Source: Opitutaceae bacterium
GTDB lineage: Bacteria; Verrucomicrobiota; Verrucomicrobiia; Opitutales; Opitutaceae
Reading direction: 5' to 3'
DNA: 64,000 bases
Assembly: GCA_024233285.1 (NCBI GenBank)
Contig: JACKPU010000001.1
Coordinates: 248,001-312,000, forward strand
A program made the position numbers and the translations under genes. The notes under the pieces are model-generated. The model worked only from the letters and a program-made list of their open reading frames with translations. It ran no database searches and was not told the DNA's origin. The first letter of the stretch is position 1, and every line of letters starts with the position of its first letter. Shown piece by piece: positions 7,136 to 15,686 of this stretch.

Positions 7136-8325
7136 GAGATTTCTTCTTCCGTCGGCAGGGCCATGGACCTCAACTCTTCCACCCGATCATTGATCGCCGT
7201 CAACAATTCAGTGTGTTCGCGCGCCTCCGCATCGTTCTCGCGCACCAGCCCGCTGCCAAACGGCGCCTGCTCGCCCGCCCGATCCCGCCAGTGGCTCCAC
7301 GCATAACCCACCACCGCCGGATGCGCCACGGCTCGCGACAGTCCCAACCGACCTCGCCGTAACATGCGCTCGATCGCCGTCGGCCCCAGTAACCGGCGCG
7401 TGGGAGGCTCTTCGCGAAATGATTTCCTCGCCCACGAAAAATCACCGATCAACACCGGCCCGGGCGGATTGGCCGCCACATCATCATAATCAACCAGACA
7501 GACGTCCACCGCGGCGGCGCAGGCCGTTCGCAAAGTGGCGTTGATCGCCGTGGTCCACCGGCAGCCCAAGACCAAATGAAACGGCGCGTGCCGCCGGATC
7601 GCCGCCACCGAACCAGCAAAGTAGCGGCGGGCGAATTCCGCCGTCCAGCGCACTTCGTCCTGCAAATACCCCGGCGTAATGATGCCTTCCTCGCGTTTGG
7701 TCATCGCCCGCAACGTTTCCTTGTTGGCCAAGCTCACGCCCCAGGCCGCGGCCAGCGCGGCGACCGCACCGCCATGCAAGGCGAGCACAAACTCCCACGC
7801 CGCGTGATAGGCCGCGCGATCCGGTTCCAGACTCAGGCAGATCTGCAGCAAACCCGGGCGGTCCGGCGCCGCGGCCGCGGGCCAGTTGGGACCGTCGTCG
7901 GTCAGCCAGCCGAGCAGGTTTTGGTTTTGCGCCAGCGGCGTGCAAACCTCCTCCGCCCGTGCACTCGCGAGTCCCGGCCAGGCGGGATCAAACACATCCG
8001 GCAGGCGCACGCCCGCCAGATTCACCCCGCTGCCCGCCGTGGTGAAATTGACCGCACGCATGAAAGCGAGGCCGTCCTCCAAATGCAGGCGCTCGCTGCC
8101 ACAACCCAGCGTGTTGAATCCCCACCGGCGCAAACGCGCCGCGGGATCATGCGCCGAGCCCGTCGCCGCGACCACGCCATGCACGGCTTTCATGAAAAAC
8201 GGCTGGCCGTCCGGTGCGATCAGCCACCACTGGCCCGCATGCGTGCAGCCGACGCGAAAATAACCGGGGGTGCCCCGCAAGCTTTCGCGTTTGAAATCAG
8301 GCAGTCCATCGCTGCTCAGCGCCAT
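7132..8325 (-). CDS. Putative agarase-like (GH50-type) TIM-barrel protein
   Basis: A 397-residue protein with no signal peptide. The N-terminal stretch GQWWLIAPDGQPFFMKAVHGV matches the G-x-WWLVDPDGRPFF-x-GVNGV signature seen at the start of GH50/agarase-like barrels. Later segments (GFNTLGCGSERL, ARRYFAGSVAAIRRHAPFHLVLGCRW, GYAWSHWRDR) fit strands of such a barrel. It is shorter than true GH50 agarases and appears to lack their beta-sandwich domains. Catalytic glutamates cannot be assigned, and activity and substrate are unknown. The ATG at 8325 is used because the frame continues upstream only as antisense of the PfkB gene. It is divergent from that gene and leads the apt operon. Confidence 0.6.
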   Translation of the reverse strand: MALSSDGLPDFKRESLRGTPGYFRVGCTHAGQWWLIAPDGQPFFMKAVHGVVAATGSAHDPAARLRRWGFNTLGCGSERLHLEDGLAFMRAVNFTTAGSGVNLAGVRLPDVFDPAWPGLASARAEEVCTPLAQNQNLLGWLTDDGPNWPAAAAPDRPGLLQICLSLEPDRAAYHAAWEFVLALHGGAVAALAAAWGVSLANKETLRAMTKREEGIITPGYLQDEVRWTAEFARRYFAGSVAAIRRHAPFHLVLGCRWTTAINATLRTACAAAVDVCLVDYDDVAANPPGPVLIGDFSWARKSFREEPPTRRLLGPTAIERMLRRGRLGLSRAVAHPAVVGYAWSHWRDRAGEQAPFGSGLVRENDAEAREHTELLTAINDRVEELRSMALPTEEEIS

Positions 8326-8409
8326 GGGCCGCGAGCGTGGCGGGCTGATGACAAATTGCAAAGCACGATTCGTTTGCGGATTTCCGGCCAATGCCCTTCG
8401 CTCCGCGCA

Positions 8410-9426
8410 ATGACCCCAGCCCGCTTCGACGAGCTCATGTGCCGCTTCGCCACCCTGCGCGCCGGCATCATCGGCGATTTCTCGCTTGATCGCTATTTCG
8501 ACATCGATCCCAACCGCGCCGAAATTTCCATCGAGACGAACCTGCCCGTGCACAACGTCAAGCAGGTGCGCTGCCAGCCGGGCGCCGCGGGCAACATCAC
8601 TCAAAACCTCGCCGCGCTCGGCGCCGCCACGCTGCATCCCGTCGGCTATTGCGGCGACGATGGCGAAGGCTTCGAACTGCGCCGCGCCCTCGCCCGCGTG
8701 ACCGGATTGTCGCTGGATCACTTTCAAACCACGGATCTGCGCAAGACCTTCAACTACTCGAAACCGCTGCTGCACCGGGCGGGCCAACCCCCCGAGGAGT
8801 TGTCGCGGCTCGATATCAAGGACTGGACGCCCACGCCGCCCGTAATCGAAGAACGCCTCATCGCCAGTCTGCGCGGACTCGCGCCCCAGCTCGATGTGTT
8901 GATCGTGATGGACCAAGCCGGTGTCGCCGGCATGGGCGCGATTACCGACAAAGTTCTCGCGGCCATCGCCGAGCTGCAGCGCGCGCATCCCGGGCTCATT
9001 GTCATGGCCGACAGTCGTCATGGTCTCGGCCGCTTTCCCGCACTCACTTACAAGATGAATGCCGCGGAGTTCGCCGTGCTCACGCAGTCCAACGCGCAAT
9101 CGATTGAAGACATTCAACGCGGTGCCGGCGAATTCGCGGCCCGCAATCAACGCGCGGTTTTCGTGACGCTCGCCGAGCAAGGCGTCATCGGCGCCACCCC
9201 CGAGACCAAAGCCTGCCACGTGCCCGCGCTGCCGTTGCGCGGACCAATCGATGTGGTGGGGGCCGGCGACACCGCCACGGCCACGCTTGCCTTGGCGCTG
9301 GCCGCCCAAGCCACGTTGCGCGAAGCGATGGAACTCGCCCAAGCCGCCGCGTCACTCGTCGTGCATCAACTCGGCACCACCGGAGTCGCCAAACCCGCAG
9401 AAATGCGCCAGCTTCTATTCCCGTGA
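8410..9426 (+). CDS. PfkB-family sugar kinase, HldA/RfaE1-like
   Basis: A 338-residue ribokinase-fold kinase. It shows the N-terminal GDFSLDRYFDI entry, GAAGNITQNLAALGA (the GGA-x-N substrate motif of the family), and the C-terminal catalytic motif GAGDTATATLALAL with the base aspartate. The overall pattern resembles the kinase half of HldE (D-glycero-beta-D-manno-heptose-7-phosphate kinase), and the next gene is a heptosyltransferase-like GT9 enzyme. A role in ADP-heptose or other nucleotide-sugar supply is therefore plausible. A second nucleotidyltransferase domain is absent. Its stop codon overlaps the GTG start of the next gene. Confidence 0.75.
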   Translation: MTPARFDELMCRFATLRAGIIGDFSLDRYFDIDPNRAEISIETNLPVHNVKQVRCQPGAAGNITQNLAALGAATLHPVGYCGDDGEGFELRRALARVTGLSLDHFQTTDLRKTFNYSKPLLHRAGQPPEELSRLDIKDWTPTPPVIEERLIASLRGLAPQLDVLIVMDQAGVAGMGAITDKVLAAIAELQRAHPGLIVMADSRHGLGRFPALTYKMNAAEFAVLTQSNAQSIEDIQRGAGEFAARNQRAVFVTLAEQGVIGATPETKACHVPALPLRGPIDVVGAGDTATATLALALAAQATLREAMELAQAAASLVVHQLGTTGVAKPAEMRQLLFP

Positions 9427-10460
9427 GCACTGCCGCCCTCCCCGATGTGCAAGTTCCGGTGCCGCGCCGGCGCGCGGTATCCACCAAACCGCGCCTGCTC
9501 GTGGCCGAGCTGCGCGGCATGGGTGACCTCGCGATCCTGATGCCGTTTCTGCAAAGCGCGGTCACGCGATTCGAGGTCACGTTGCTCGCCGTGCCCAACG
9601 CGGCCGGTTTGCTGCAACGCTTCGCCCCTGAAGTGGAACTCATTCCCTGTGTCGCACCATGGGCCTTGTTCTCGGGCGGCTGGGATTTGCCGCGCTGGCC
9701 GTGGTCGCGTCTCGCCGGCGTGGTGCGGGCGTTGCGCGCGCGTGAATTCAAAGCCGCCGCCTCCGTGTGGCCGCTGGCTTCGGATCAGATATTTCTCAAG
9801 CTCGCCCGCCCGGGAAAACTCATCGGATTCGGCCGGCCCGGTTTGCGCTGGTTGCTGAGTCGCGATCTGCGTCGTGAACAGCACACGCATCGACCGGAAG
9901 CGTGGCGCCGCATCGCCACGGAACTCGGTTTGCCCGAAGTGCCGGCCAGCCAGCCGCGTTTGCGACCGGCCCGCGCACGCCATGTCGTGCTGCACAGCGG
10001 CGCCTCGCAACGCCTGCGCGTGTGGCCGCTCGATCGTTATGCCACTCTGCTGGCGAAACTACGCGCCGCCGGCTGGACCGCCGAGGTGCTGTGCGACGCC
10101 TGGCAATTACCGCGCTGGCAGGAACTCGGCGAAAGCTCCGTGCGTGTGGCCACCAGCATGGACGAACTGGTTGAGACGATCGCGCACGGCGCGGCATTTC
10201 TCGGCAATGATTCCGGACCGGGGCATGTCGCGGCGCTTTGCGGCGTGCCCACGTTCACGATCTTCGGACCGCAGGTGCCCGAACTGTTTAAACCCGGCCA
10301 GCCACAGGCCGGCTGGATTGAAGGTCTGCCCTGCCCGCACAAACCGTGTTTCGATCGCTGCAAATTCGCCGAACCGTTCTGCCTGACCGGCATCGATCGT
10401 GACGACGCATGGCGACAACTCGCCCATTGGCTGAAAACTGTGGAGACCACTCATGCTTAA
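9423..10460 (+). CDS. Glycosyltransferase family 9 (heptosyltransferase-like)
   Basis: A 345-residue GT-B enzyme of family GT9, which transfers heptose from ADP-heptose to lipopolysaccharide core at the inner membrane. Visible are the N-terminal RLLVAELRGMGDLAI loop, the central HSGASQRLRVWP and the donor-site GNDSGPGHVAALCGVPTFTIFGP, which is the family hallmark. The cysteine-containing tail PCPHKPCFDRC is common among GT9 members. The start is GTG, overlapping the kinase stop (GTGA). An Arg/Pro-rich N-terminal extension of about 20 residues precedes the fold. It also overlaps the next gene, bdhA, by 8 bp. Confidence 0.85.
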   Translation: MSTAALPDVQVPVPRRRAVSTKPRLLVAELRGMGDLAILMPFLQSAVTRFEVTLLAVPNAAGLLQRFAPEVELIPCVAPWALFSGGWDLPRWPWSRLAGVVRALRAREFKAAASVWPLASDQIFLKLARPGKLIGFGRPGLRWLLSRDLRREQHTHRPEAWRRIATELGLPEVPASQPRLRPARARHVVLHSGASQRLRVWPLDRYATLLAKLRAAGWTAEVLCDAWQLPRWQELGESSVRVATSMDELVETIAHGAAFLGNDSGPGHVAALCGVPTFTIFGPQVPELFKPGQPQAGWIEGLPCPHKPCFDRCKFAEPFCLTGIDRDDAWRQLAHWLKTVETTHA

Positions 10461-11232
10461 AGGAAAAACCGCCGTCATCACCGGCTCGACCAGCGGCATC
10501 GGGCTCGGCATCGCCCGCGCGTTCGCCCAGGCCGGTGCCAACCTCATGCTTAACGGCTTCGGCGATGCCGCATTGATCACGCGTCTCGGCATCGAGCTTT
10601 CCGCGCATGATGTCAAAGTGCGGCACCATGGCGCCGACATGACCAAGCCTGCGGAGGTCACCGCGCTGATTCGCGAAACCGAAGCCCACTTCGGCGCGGT
10701 GGACATTCTCGTCAACAACGCCGGCATCCAGCACGTCGCGCCGGTCGACGAATTTCCGGAGGACAAATGGAGCGCGGTTCAGAACATCATTCTCAACTCC
10801 AGCTTTCACGCCACCAAGGCCGCTTTGCCCGGCATGAAGACGCGCGGCTGGGGCCGCATTATCAATCTCGTCTCCGCCCACGGCCTTGTCGCCTCGCCGT
10901 TCAAATCCGCCTACGTGGCGGCCAAGCACGGGCTAATCGGTTTGACCAAAACCACTGCACTCGAAGTCGCCGAGACGGGCATCACGTGCAACGCCATCTG
11001 CCCCGGCTACGTGCGCACGCCACTGGTCGAAAACCAGATCGAAGCCCAAGCCGCCGCGCATAAACTGCCGCGCGAGCAGGTCATCCGCGACATCATCCTC
11101 GCCGCGCAGCCAACCAAGCGCTTTGTCGAAATCGAAGAGGTGGCCGCGCTCGCGCTTTACCTGTGCGGCGATGCCGCCAAATCCATCACCGGTGCCTCGC
11201 TCGCGATCGATGGAGGTTGGACGGCACGGTGA
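10453..11232 (+). CDS. bdhA: 3-hydroxybutyrate dehydrogenase
   Basis: An SDR enzyme that oxidises (R)-3-hydroxybutyrate to acetoacetate with NAD+. The 259 residues show the TGSTSGIGLGIA cofactor motif, NNAGIQHVAPVDEFP, the catalytic Ser (NLVSAHGL), Tyr and Lys (SAYVAAKHG), ICPGYVRTPLV, and the C-terminal SLAIDGGWTA ending typical of bacterial 3-hydroxybutyrate dehydrogenases. Its ATG lies inside the end of the GT9 gene. It converges on the MDR/acyl-CoA synthetase/thiolase group, which could take its product on to acetyl-CoA. Confidence 0.92.
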   Translation: MLKGKTAVITGSTSGIGLGIARAFAQAGANLMLNGFGDAALITRLGIELSAHDVKVRHHGADMTKPAEVTALIRETEAHFGAVDILVNNAGIQHVAPVDEFPEDKWSAVQNIILNSSFHATKAALPGMKTRGWGRIINLVSAHGLVASPFKSAYVAAKHGLIGLTKTTALEVAETGITCNAICPGYVRTPLVENQIEAQAAAHKLPREQVIRDIILAAQPTKRFVEIEEVAALALYLCGDAAKSITGASLAIDGGWTAR

Positions 11233-11235
11233 GTC

Positions 11236-12222
11236 TCACTCCGCCCACGGATCGAAGAGAATCTTGATCGCCTGTTTCGTTTTCAACAATTCCACGCCTT
11301 CGGCGTAGCGGGTAAACGGCAGGGTCTTAGTCGTCAGCGGCGCGAGATCGAGTTTGCCTTGGCGGATGAATTTCAAGGCGGTCTCGCCGGCCGCGCGATT
11401 GTGATCGCCATAGCCCATGAGCGTGACGCCCGGGCCCCACAAATGGCGCGGGGCGAACGCGACGTTTTCGCGCAGCACCCCGAAAATCGTCACGCAACGC
11501 TGCGTGCGATCCATCAGGAATTCAATTGATACCGGCAAACCCGTGCAATCGATCGCATCGTCAAGGGCACGCGCGTCGTAGCGACCGGCTTTCCACGCCT
11601 TGGCATTGGGCGCGCGGGTTTCGTCGGCACCAAGTTTGCGCGCAAGATTGCGACGGCTCGCGACCATGTCGATACCCACAACCTCGCGCGCACCATGCGC
11701 CTTGGCGAGCTGCACCGCCACCAATCCCGCCGGCCCGAGACCGGCGACGCCGATGCGGCGGCCTTTAACGCCGCCGAGCTGCGCGAGTTGTTGAAAGGAC
11801 ACTTCGACGCACATCGCGAGTTCGAGCGAGGCGACTTGCAGCGGCGTAAGATTCGTCGGGATGCGCAGGAGGGATTTTTCCGGGAACGCATTGTATTGCG
11901 CGTAAAATCCATCGCGCGGTTTGCCGGTGTCCTGCCACGCCACCACGCGGTGGCCGACTTTCAACGCCTTCACGCCTTTGCCGACGGCGACGACTTCGCC
12001 CATTGCCTCGTGGCCGGGCACGCCGGGTTTGAGCGGATACTCCAGCTTCATGCCGGGAAACATCGGCTGGCCGCCGAGCATGTGCATGTCCCAATGCGGA
12101 CAGGTCGTCACGCCGAGCACTTTCACGAGAACTTCGCCCGCCGCGGGTTTGGGCAGCGGCACGTCTTTCCAGACCGCGCGGCCGGGGGCTTCGATTTGCA
12201 GGGCTTTCATCGATTTACTCAT
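11236..12222 (-). CDS. Zinc-type medium-chain alcohol dehydrogenase-like protein
   Basis: A 328-residue MDR-superfamily oxidoreductase with a GroES-like N-terminal half (VTTCPHWDMHMLGG, then GVPGHEAMGEVVAVG with the catalytic-zinc His-Glu pair) and a Rossmann half (GVAGLGPAGLVAVQLAKAHGA). The structural-zinc four-cysteine lobe is absent. The substrate is unknown. It is the last gene of a minus-strand operon, 12 bp behind a second MDR gene, so the two may act on the same compound. Confidence 0.82.
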   Translation of the reverse strand: MSKSMKALQIEAPGRAVWKDVPLPKPAAGEVLVKVLGVTTCPHWDMHMLGGQPMFPGMKLEYPLKPGVPGHEAMGEVVAVGKGVKALKVGHRVVAWQDTGKPRDGFYAQYNAFPEKSLLRIPTNLTPLQVASLELAMCVEVSFQQLAQLGGVKGRRIGVAGLGPAGLVAVQLAKAHGAREVVGIDMVASRRNLARKLGADETRAPNAKAWKAGRYDARALDDAIDCTGLPVSIEFLMDRTQRCVTIFGVLRENVAFAPRHLWGPGVTLMGYGDHNRAAGETALKFIRQGKLDLAPLTTKTLPFTRYAEGVELLKTKQAIKILFDPWAE

Positions 12223-12234
12223 GGGAAAAATGCT

Positions 12235-13260
12235 TCAACCGAGCGCGGCGGGCCAGTCGAGGACGACACCGAGCACCGGCTCGCGTTTCGATTCAATCAA
12301 GCTCCACGCGTCGGCGGCCTTTTCGACCGGAAAGCGATGCGTGATGAGATCGAGCGTGTTGATGCGCCCGTCGGCCACCCAACGCATCGTCTCGTCGAGC
12401 CGCTCTTGCGTCGCGCCGGACACGAGATCAAACGTGAGCTCGCTGTTGCGAAAACGCTGCAACGCGAGCAGCAGGTTCACGTTTTCCGCTCCCGGATAAA
12501 AACCGGCGATGACCATATGGCCGTTGCGGCGCATCAAGGGCAGATAGCCATCAAGCGCGCCCATACTGCCCGCCGTCTCGACCAGCACCTGCACCGGACC
12601 GAGGCCGAGTTCGCGCACCGCGGCCACGCCGTTGTCGGCGCCGGATTTGATCGTGCGGCCGTATTTCGCAAACTTGGAAAGGCGATCGTCGTGGCGGCCC
12701 ACCATCACGACTTGCGCGCCGCGCGCCGCGAGGGTTTGCCCGGCCCACTGACCGACGAGCCCGTCGCCCATCACCACGGCCAGCTGGCCGGGTTTGATCT
12801 GCGGACGCGAACCGCAGTTGTAGCCGACCTGCGTGAGCACGAGACCGGAATACGCGACCGGATCAAGCCCCGGGGGCAGCGGCATCAACGCGCCTTGCGC
12901 ACACACGCCCGGCGACACGTGGCCGGCGAACTGATTATCGAACATGCCAAGCACGCGGCTCATCGAGGCGAAGACCATGTCGCCCGGTTTGAAGCGCGTG
13001 ACCGCCGCGCCGACGCTGAGCACGCGACCGACCTTTTGGTAACCCGCCACCATCGGAAACGGCTCGGGATCGCCCTCGCGCCAAGCCACGTCACCGGAGA
13101 TGCGTTCGCCGCGTAGAAACGAACCCTCGGTGCCGTTGCTGATCCACGAGTGGTGAATCTCAATCACCACGTCTTCGGGACCGGGGTCAGGCGACTCGAT
13201 TTCGTGCCAAGCGACTTGGTTGCGAGCAGTGAAAACAACGGCGTGACTTTTAATCGGCAT
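12235..13260 (-). CDS. MDR-family dehydrogenase, BchC/threonine-dehydrogenase-like
   Basis: A 341-residue MDR protein. The segment SWISNGTEGSFLRGER, followed by PFPMVAGYQKVGRVLSVG, resembles the bacteriochlorophyllide a dehydrogenase (BchC)-like branch, in which Tyr-Gln replaces the usual GHE zinc motif. The Rossmann motif is VVMGDGLVGQWAGQTLAARGA. No photosynthesis genes are near, so a BchC function is not implied; such proteins also act on sugars or amino alcohols. It lies 66 bp after the acyl-CoA synthetase gene and 12 bp before the other MDR gene. Confidence 0.78.
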   Translation of the reverse strand: MPIKSHAVVFTARNQVAWHEIESPDPGPEDVVIEIHHSWISNGTEGSFLRGERISGDVAWREGDPEPFPMVAGYQKVGRVLSVGAAVTRFKPGDMVFASMSRVLGMFDNQFAGHVSPGVCAQGALMPLPPGLDPVAYSGLVLTQVGYNCGSRPQIKPGQLAVVMGDGLVGQWAGQTLAARGAQVVMVGRHDDRLSKFAKYGRTIKSGADNGVAAVRELGLGPVQVLVETAGSMGALDGYLPLMRRNGHMVIAGFYPGAENVNLLLALQRFRNSELTFDLVSGATQERLDETMRWVADGRINTLDLITHRFPVEKAADAWSLIESKREPVLGVVLDWPAALG

Positions 13261-13326
13261 GGGAAAGCGGAGTCACAAGCCGCACGGCGGTGATGTCAAA
13301 CCCACGCAGAGGCATGACGCACAGGA

Positions 13327-15243
13327 TCACGAAGCCAGCGCCTTGATCGCCTCCAGGGCGGCGGGGTTTTCCACACTCGTGAGGTCACCTGCCGGTTGCC
13401 CGGTGTAAACGCGCAGAATCGTGCCGCGCAGGATTTTTCCGCTGCGCGTCTTGGGCAGTGCCGCCACGACATGCACGGTTTTCGGCGCGAGTGGTTTGCC
13501 CATCTGTGCGGCCACGTGGGCGATGAGTTCAGCTGGTGTCGCGTTCAAGTTCGGTCGCAACACCACGAAACACACGAGCACCTGTCCTTTGAGGTCGTCG
13601 GGCGCACCGATGGTCGCCGCTTCGCTGACCGCGGGGTGCGACGTGAGCACGCTTTCCACTTCGGAGGGACCGACGCGTTTACCCGCGACCTTGATCGTGT
13701 CGTCACTGCGACCGAGCACATACCAGGATCCGTCTTCATCGTGTCGCGCCCAATCGCCGTGATACCACACGTCCGGCCAGCGGCTGAAATACGTTTCCAA
13801 GTAACGTTTGTCGTCGTGCAGAAAGCTCTTCGTCATTGACGGGGCCGGCTGCTTGCAAACGAGATGGCCGACCGTGCCGCGCGGCGCGGGCGCTCCCTCC
13901 TCAGTGAAAATGTCGATGTCCATGCCGAGTGCGGGCGCGCCCAGCGAACACGGCTGCAACGGCGTGAGTGGCGTGCACGAAAGCAGACAGCCGAGCAATT
14001 CGGTGCCGCCGGAAATATTGATGATCGGACAACGTCCGCCGCCGACATTTTCGAAATACCAGCGCCAGCTCGTCGCGTCCCACGGTTCTCCGGTCGAACC
14101 CAACACCCGCAGCGCAGACAAATCGTGACCCCGCGGCCCCAGCCCGCCGGTCGCGCGCATGAAGAGCCGCACGAGCGTCGGCGACGCACAGAACGTCACC
14201 ACTTTCAGTCGCTCCAGCGTGCGCCACAAGCGATCACTGTCGGGAAAATCCGGCGCACCGTCGAACAGCACAATCGGTGTGCGATAGAACAGGCAGCCGA
14301 TGATCTCCCACGGGCCCATCATCCAACCAATATCGGTAAACCAAAAGAACGGCTCGCCCGGTTGCGCGTTAAACGCATAACGCAGCTCCTTGCCGGTCTG
14401 CGCGAGACAACCCGCGTGCGTGTGCACAGTGCCCTTGGGTCGTCCGGTCGTGCCGCTCGTGTAAATGATCAGGGCAGGCTCCTCGGCCGCGGTCGGTTCG
14501 CACTCCGTCACGCTCGGCGCGCTGCGCAGGAAACGCATCCAGTCGGGACCGTCGAAACAGATGACGCGTTTAACCGAGTCCACCCGCGCCGCGGCCGCCC
14601 GCGCGATCGCGCCCGCCGCCACGCTCTTGCCGCGGCGATGCAGATGCTCGACCGCAAACAACACTTTGGCGCCGCAGGATTCGACGCGCTCGATCACCGC
14701 CTGTTCGCCGTAACCGCAGAAAATCGGGACAAAGCGCGCGCCGAGTTTGAAGGTCGCCATCATGACCTCAACCGTCTCAATCCGCATTGGCGCATAGAGC
14801 GCCACACTGTCGCCCGGCCCCACACCCATCATGCGCAGCGCACCCGCACAATCATCCACCGCCGCCTTCAACTCGGCGAACGTGCGTTGCCGGCGATCCT
14901 CCGGCGCATCGGAATCCGCTTCGTAAAACAGCGCGATCTCATCGCCATGCCCATCGCGCACATGACGATCGACACAATTGTGCGCGATGTTGACCACGCC
15001 GCCCTCAAACCACCGCGTCCACGGAAACCCGCGCGAATCGTCTTTGACGGTCGTATAAGGTTTGAACCACTCGACGCCACTGTCCTTTACGGCCGCATCC
15101 AAAAACCACGCGGTGTCGCGCACCGAGGCCGCATGCAGTTCATCCTGCGAATAAAAACCATGCGCACGCATGAAGTGTGCGATGTGCGAGTCACGCGTCC
15201 ACGCGTGATCATCGGGGTGCCAAAGGGGGGTATTTTGGGGCAT
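13327..15243 (-). CDS. AMP-forming acyl-CoA synthetase (acetyl-/acetoacetyl-CoA synthetase-like)
   Basis: A 638-residue adenylate-forming ligase that activates a short-chain acid with ATP and CoA. Motifs: P-loop YTSGTTGRPKGTVHTHAG, GGTELLG, YHGDWARHDEDGSWYVLGRSDD, KVAGKRVGPSEVES, and the C-terminal catalytic lysine in TRSGKILRG. Length and the acetyl-CoA synthetase-type N-terminal cap (PWTRWFEGG, then NIAHNCVDRH) place it near Acs/AacS. With 3-hydroxybutyrate dehydrogenase and thiolase genes nearby, acetoacetate is an attractive substrate, but acetate or propionate cannot be excluded. A GxxExxY cassette lies between it and the thiolase gene. Confidence 0.85.
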   Translation of the reverse strand: MPQNTPLWHPDDHAWTRDSHIAHFMRAHGFYSQDELHAASVRDTAWFLDAAVKDSGVEWFKPYTTVKDDSRGFPWTRWFEGGVVNIAHNCVDRHVRDGHGDEIALFYEADSDAPEDRRQRTFAELKAAVDDCAGALRMMGVGPGDSVALYAPMRIETVEVMMATFKLGARFVPIFCGYGEQAVIERVESCGAKVLFAVEHLHRRGKSVAAGAIARAAAARVDSVKRVICFDGPDWMRFLRSAPSVTECEPTAAEEPALIIYTSGTTGRPKGTVHTHAGCLAQTGKELRYAFNAQPGEPFFWFTDIGWMMGPWEIIGCLFYRTPIVLFDGAPDFPDSDRLWRTLERLKVVTFCASPTLVRLFMRATGGLGPRGHDLSALRVLGSTGEPWDATSWRWYFENVGGGRCPIINISGGTELLGCLLSCTPLTPLQPCSLGAPALGMDIDIFTEEGAPAPRGTVGHLVCKQPAPSMTKSFLHDDKRYLETYFSRWPDVWYHGDWARHDEDGSWYVLGRSDDTIKVAGKRVGPSEVESVLTSHPAVSEAATIGAPDDLKGQVLVCFVVLRPNLNATPAELIAHVAAQMGKPLAPKTVHVVAALPKTRSGKILRGTILRVYTGQPAGDLTSVENPAALEAIKALAS

Positions 15244-15252
15244 GACTTTTTA

Positions 15253-15280
15253 AACCACGGATTTCACGGAGAACACGGAT
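15253..15280 (+). repeat. Left 28-bp inverted repeat of the GxxExxY cassette
   Basis: This copy reads AACCACGGATTTCACGGA followed by GAACACGGAT. Its reverse complement recurs at 15654-15681 with 27 of 28 bases matching (one A/G difference). Inside each copy CACGGA appears three times with a 9-bp period. It lies 5 bp beyond the GxxExxY stop codon and 9 bp before the acyl-CoA synthetase ATG. Confidence 0.9.
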
Positions 15281-15285
15281 GTGTT

Positions 15286-15648
15286 TCAGCGCACAACGCG
15301 TTTCCACTTCAGAGTCGAATGTTTGAAATTGAGCAGTAATGCGACGCTCAATCCGGTGATATTAAGATAACCAATCATCTGCGCGACATGAGCCTCGTTG
15401 AATTCTGAAACCACTTTGGGATCGGCGATCACCCTGTCATCCACAATAACGTCGGGAATTAACGTTCCTATGTCCACTCCCTCATAGAGCACAGGAAATT
15501 GTTTTTGCTGATCAATGGTGTGACCGCGCTTAACCAACTCTATGACCAAAGCGCGCTCGTAGAGTTTTTCGTCCAATCCTGGCTTGAGCTCATTGAGCAC
15601 TTTCATGCCCGCCCCGATGATGCTTTCGGTTATCGATTCATGCAGCAT
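15286..15648 (-). CDS. GxxExxY protein (PDDEXK_3-like)
   Basis: A 120-residue protein with the family motif as GLDEKLYERAL near residues 24-34. A PD-(D/E)XK-like core is suggested by LIPDVIVDDRVIADPKVV, where the usual nuclease lysine position appears as DPK. It then carries HVAQMIGYLNITGLSVALLLNFKH. Families of this kind have an unknown role and are scattered in many environmental bacteria. The ATG at 15648 is chosen because the frame upstream runs through the flanking repeat as NHGFHGGHGF and then as antisense of the thiolase gene. The gene fills almost exactly the space between the two inverted repeats, which marks it as a recent insertion into an operon. Confidence 0.88.
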   Translation of the reverse strand: MLHESITESIIGAGMKVLNELKPGLDEKLYERALVIELVKRGHTIDQQKQFPVLYEGVDIGTLIPDVIVDDRVIADPKVVSEFNEAHVAQMIGYLNITGLSVALLLNFKHSTLKWKRVVR

Positions 15649-15653
15649 GACAA

Positions 15654-15681
15654 ATCCGTGTCCTCCGTGAAATCCGTGGTT
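15654..15681 (-). repeat. Right 28-bp inverted repeat of the GxxExxY cassette
   Basis: Read on the minus strand it is AACCACGGATTTCACGGA followed by GGACACGGAT, matching the left copy except one base. It lies 5 bp upstream of the GxxExxY start codon and 5 bp from the thiolase stop. If used for expression of the cassette gene it would form part of the 5' leader. Confidence 0.9.
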
Positions 15682-15686
15682 GAAAA

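Larger units (their letters stand above)
15253..15681. mobile_element. 429-bp single-gene cassette bounded by 28-bp inverted repeats
   Basis: Two near-identical 28-bp repeats in inverted orientation enclose 373 bp, of which 363 bp is the GxxExxY gene. The outer edges touch the flanking genes: 9 bp from the acyl-CoA synthetase start on one side and 5 bp from the thiolase stop on the other. No transposase is present, so if it moves it must be in trans or by repeat recombination. Mobility is inferred from structure only; no target-site duplication is evident. Confidence 0.55.

Noticed and set aside
13864..15339. Long plus-strand open frame of 491 codons
   Set aside because: It lies antisense to the acyl-CoA synthetase gene, is Arg/His-rich and has no recognisable motif, which is typical of GC-rich opposite-strand frames. 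The same applies to long frames at 5107-6783, 21172-22623, 32112-34400 and 37203-38612.
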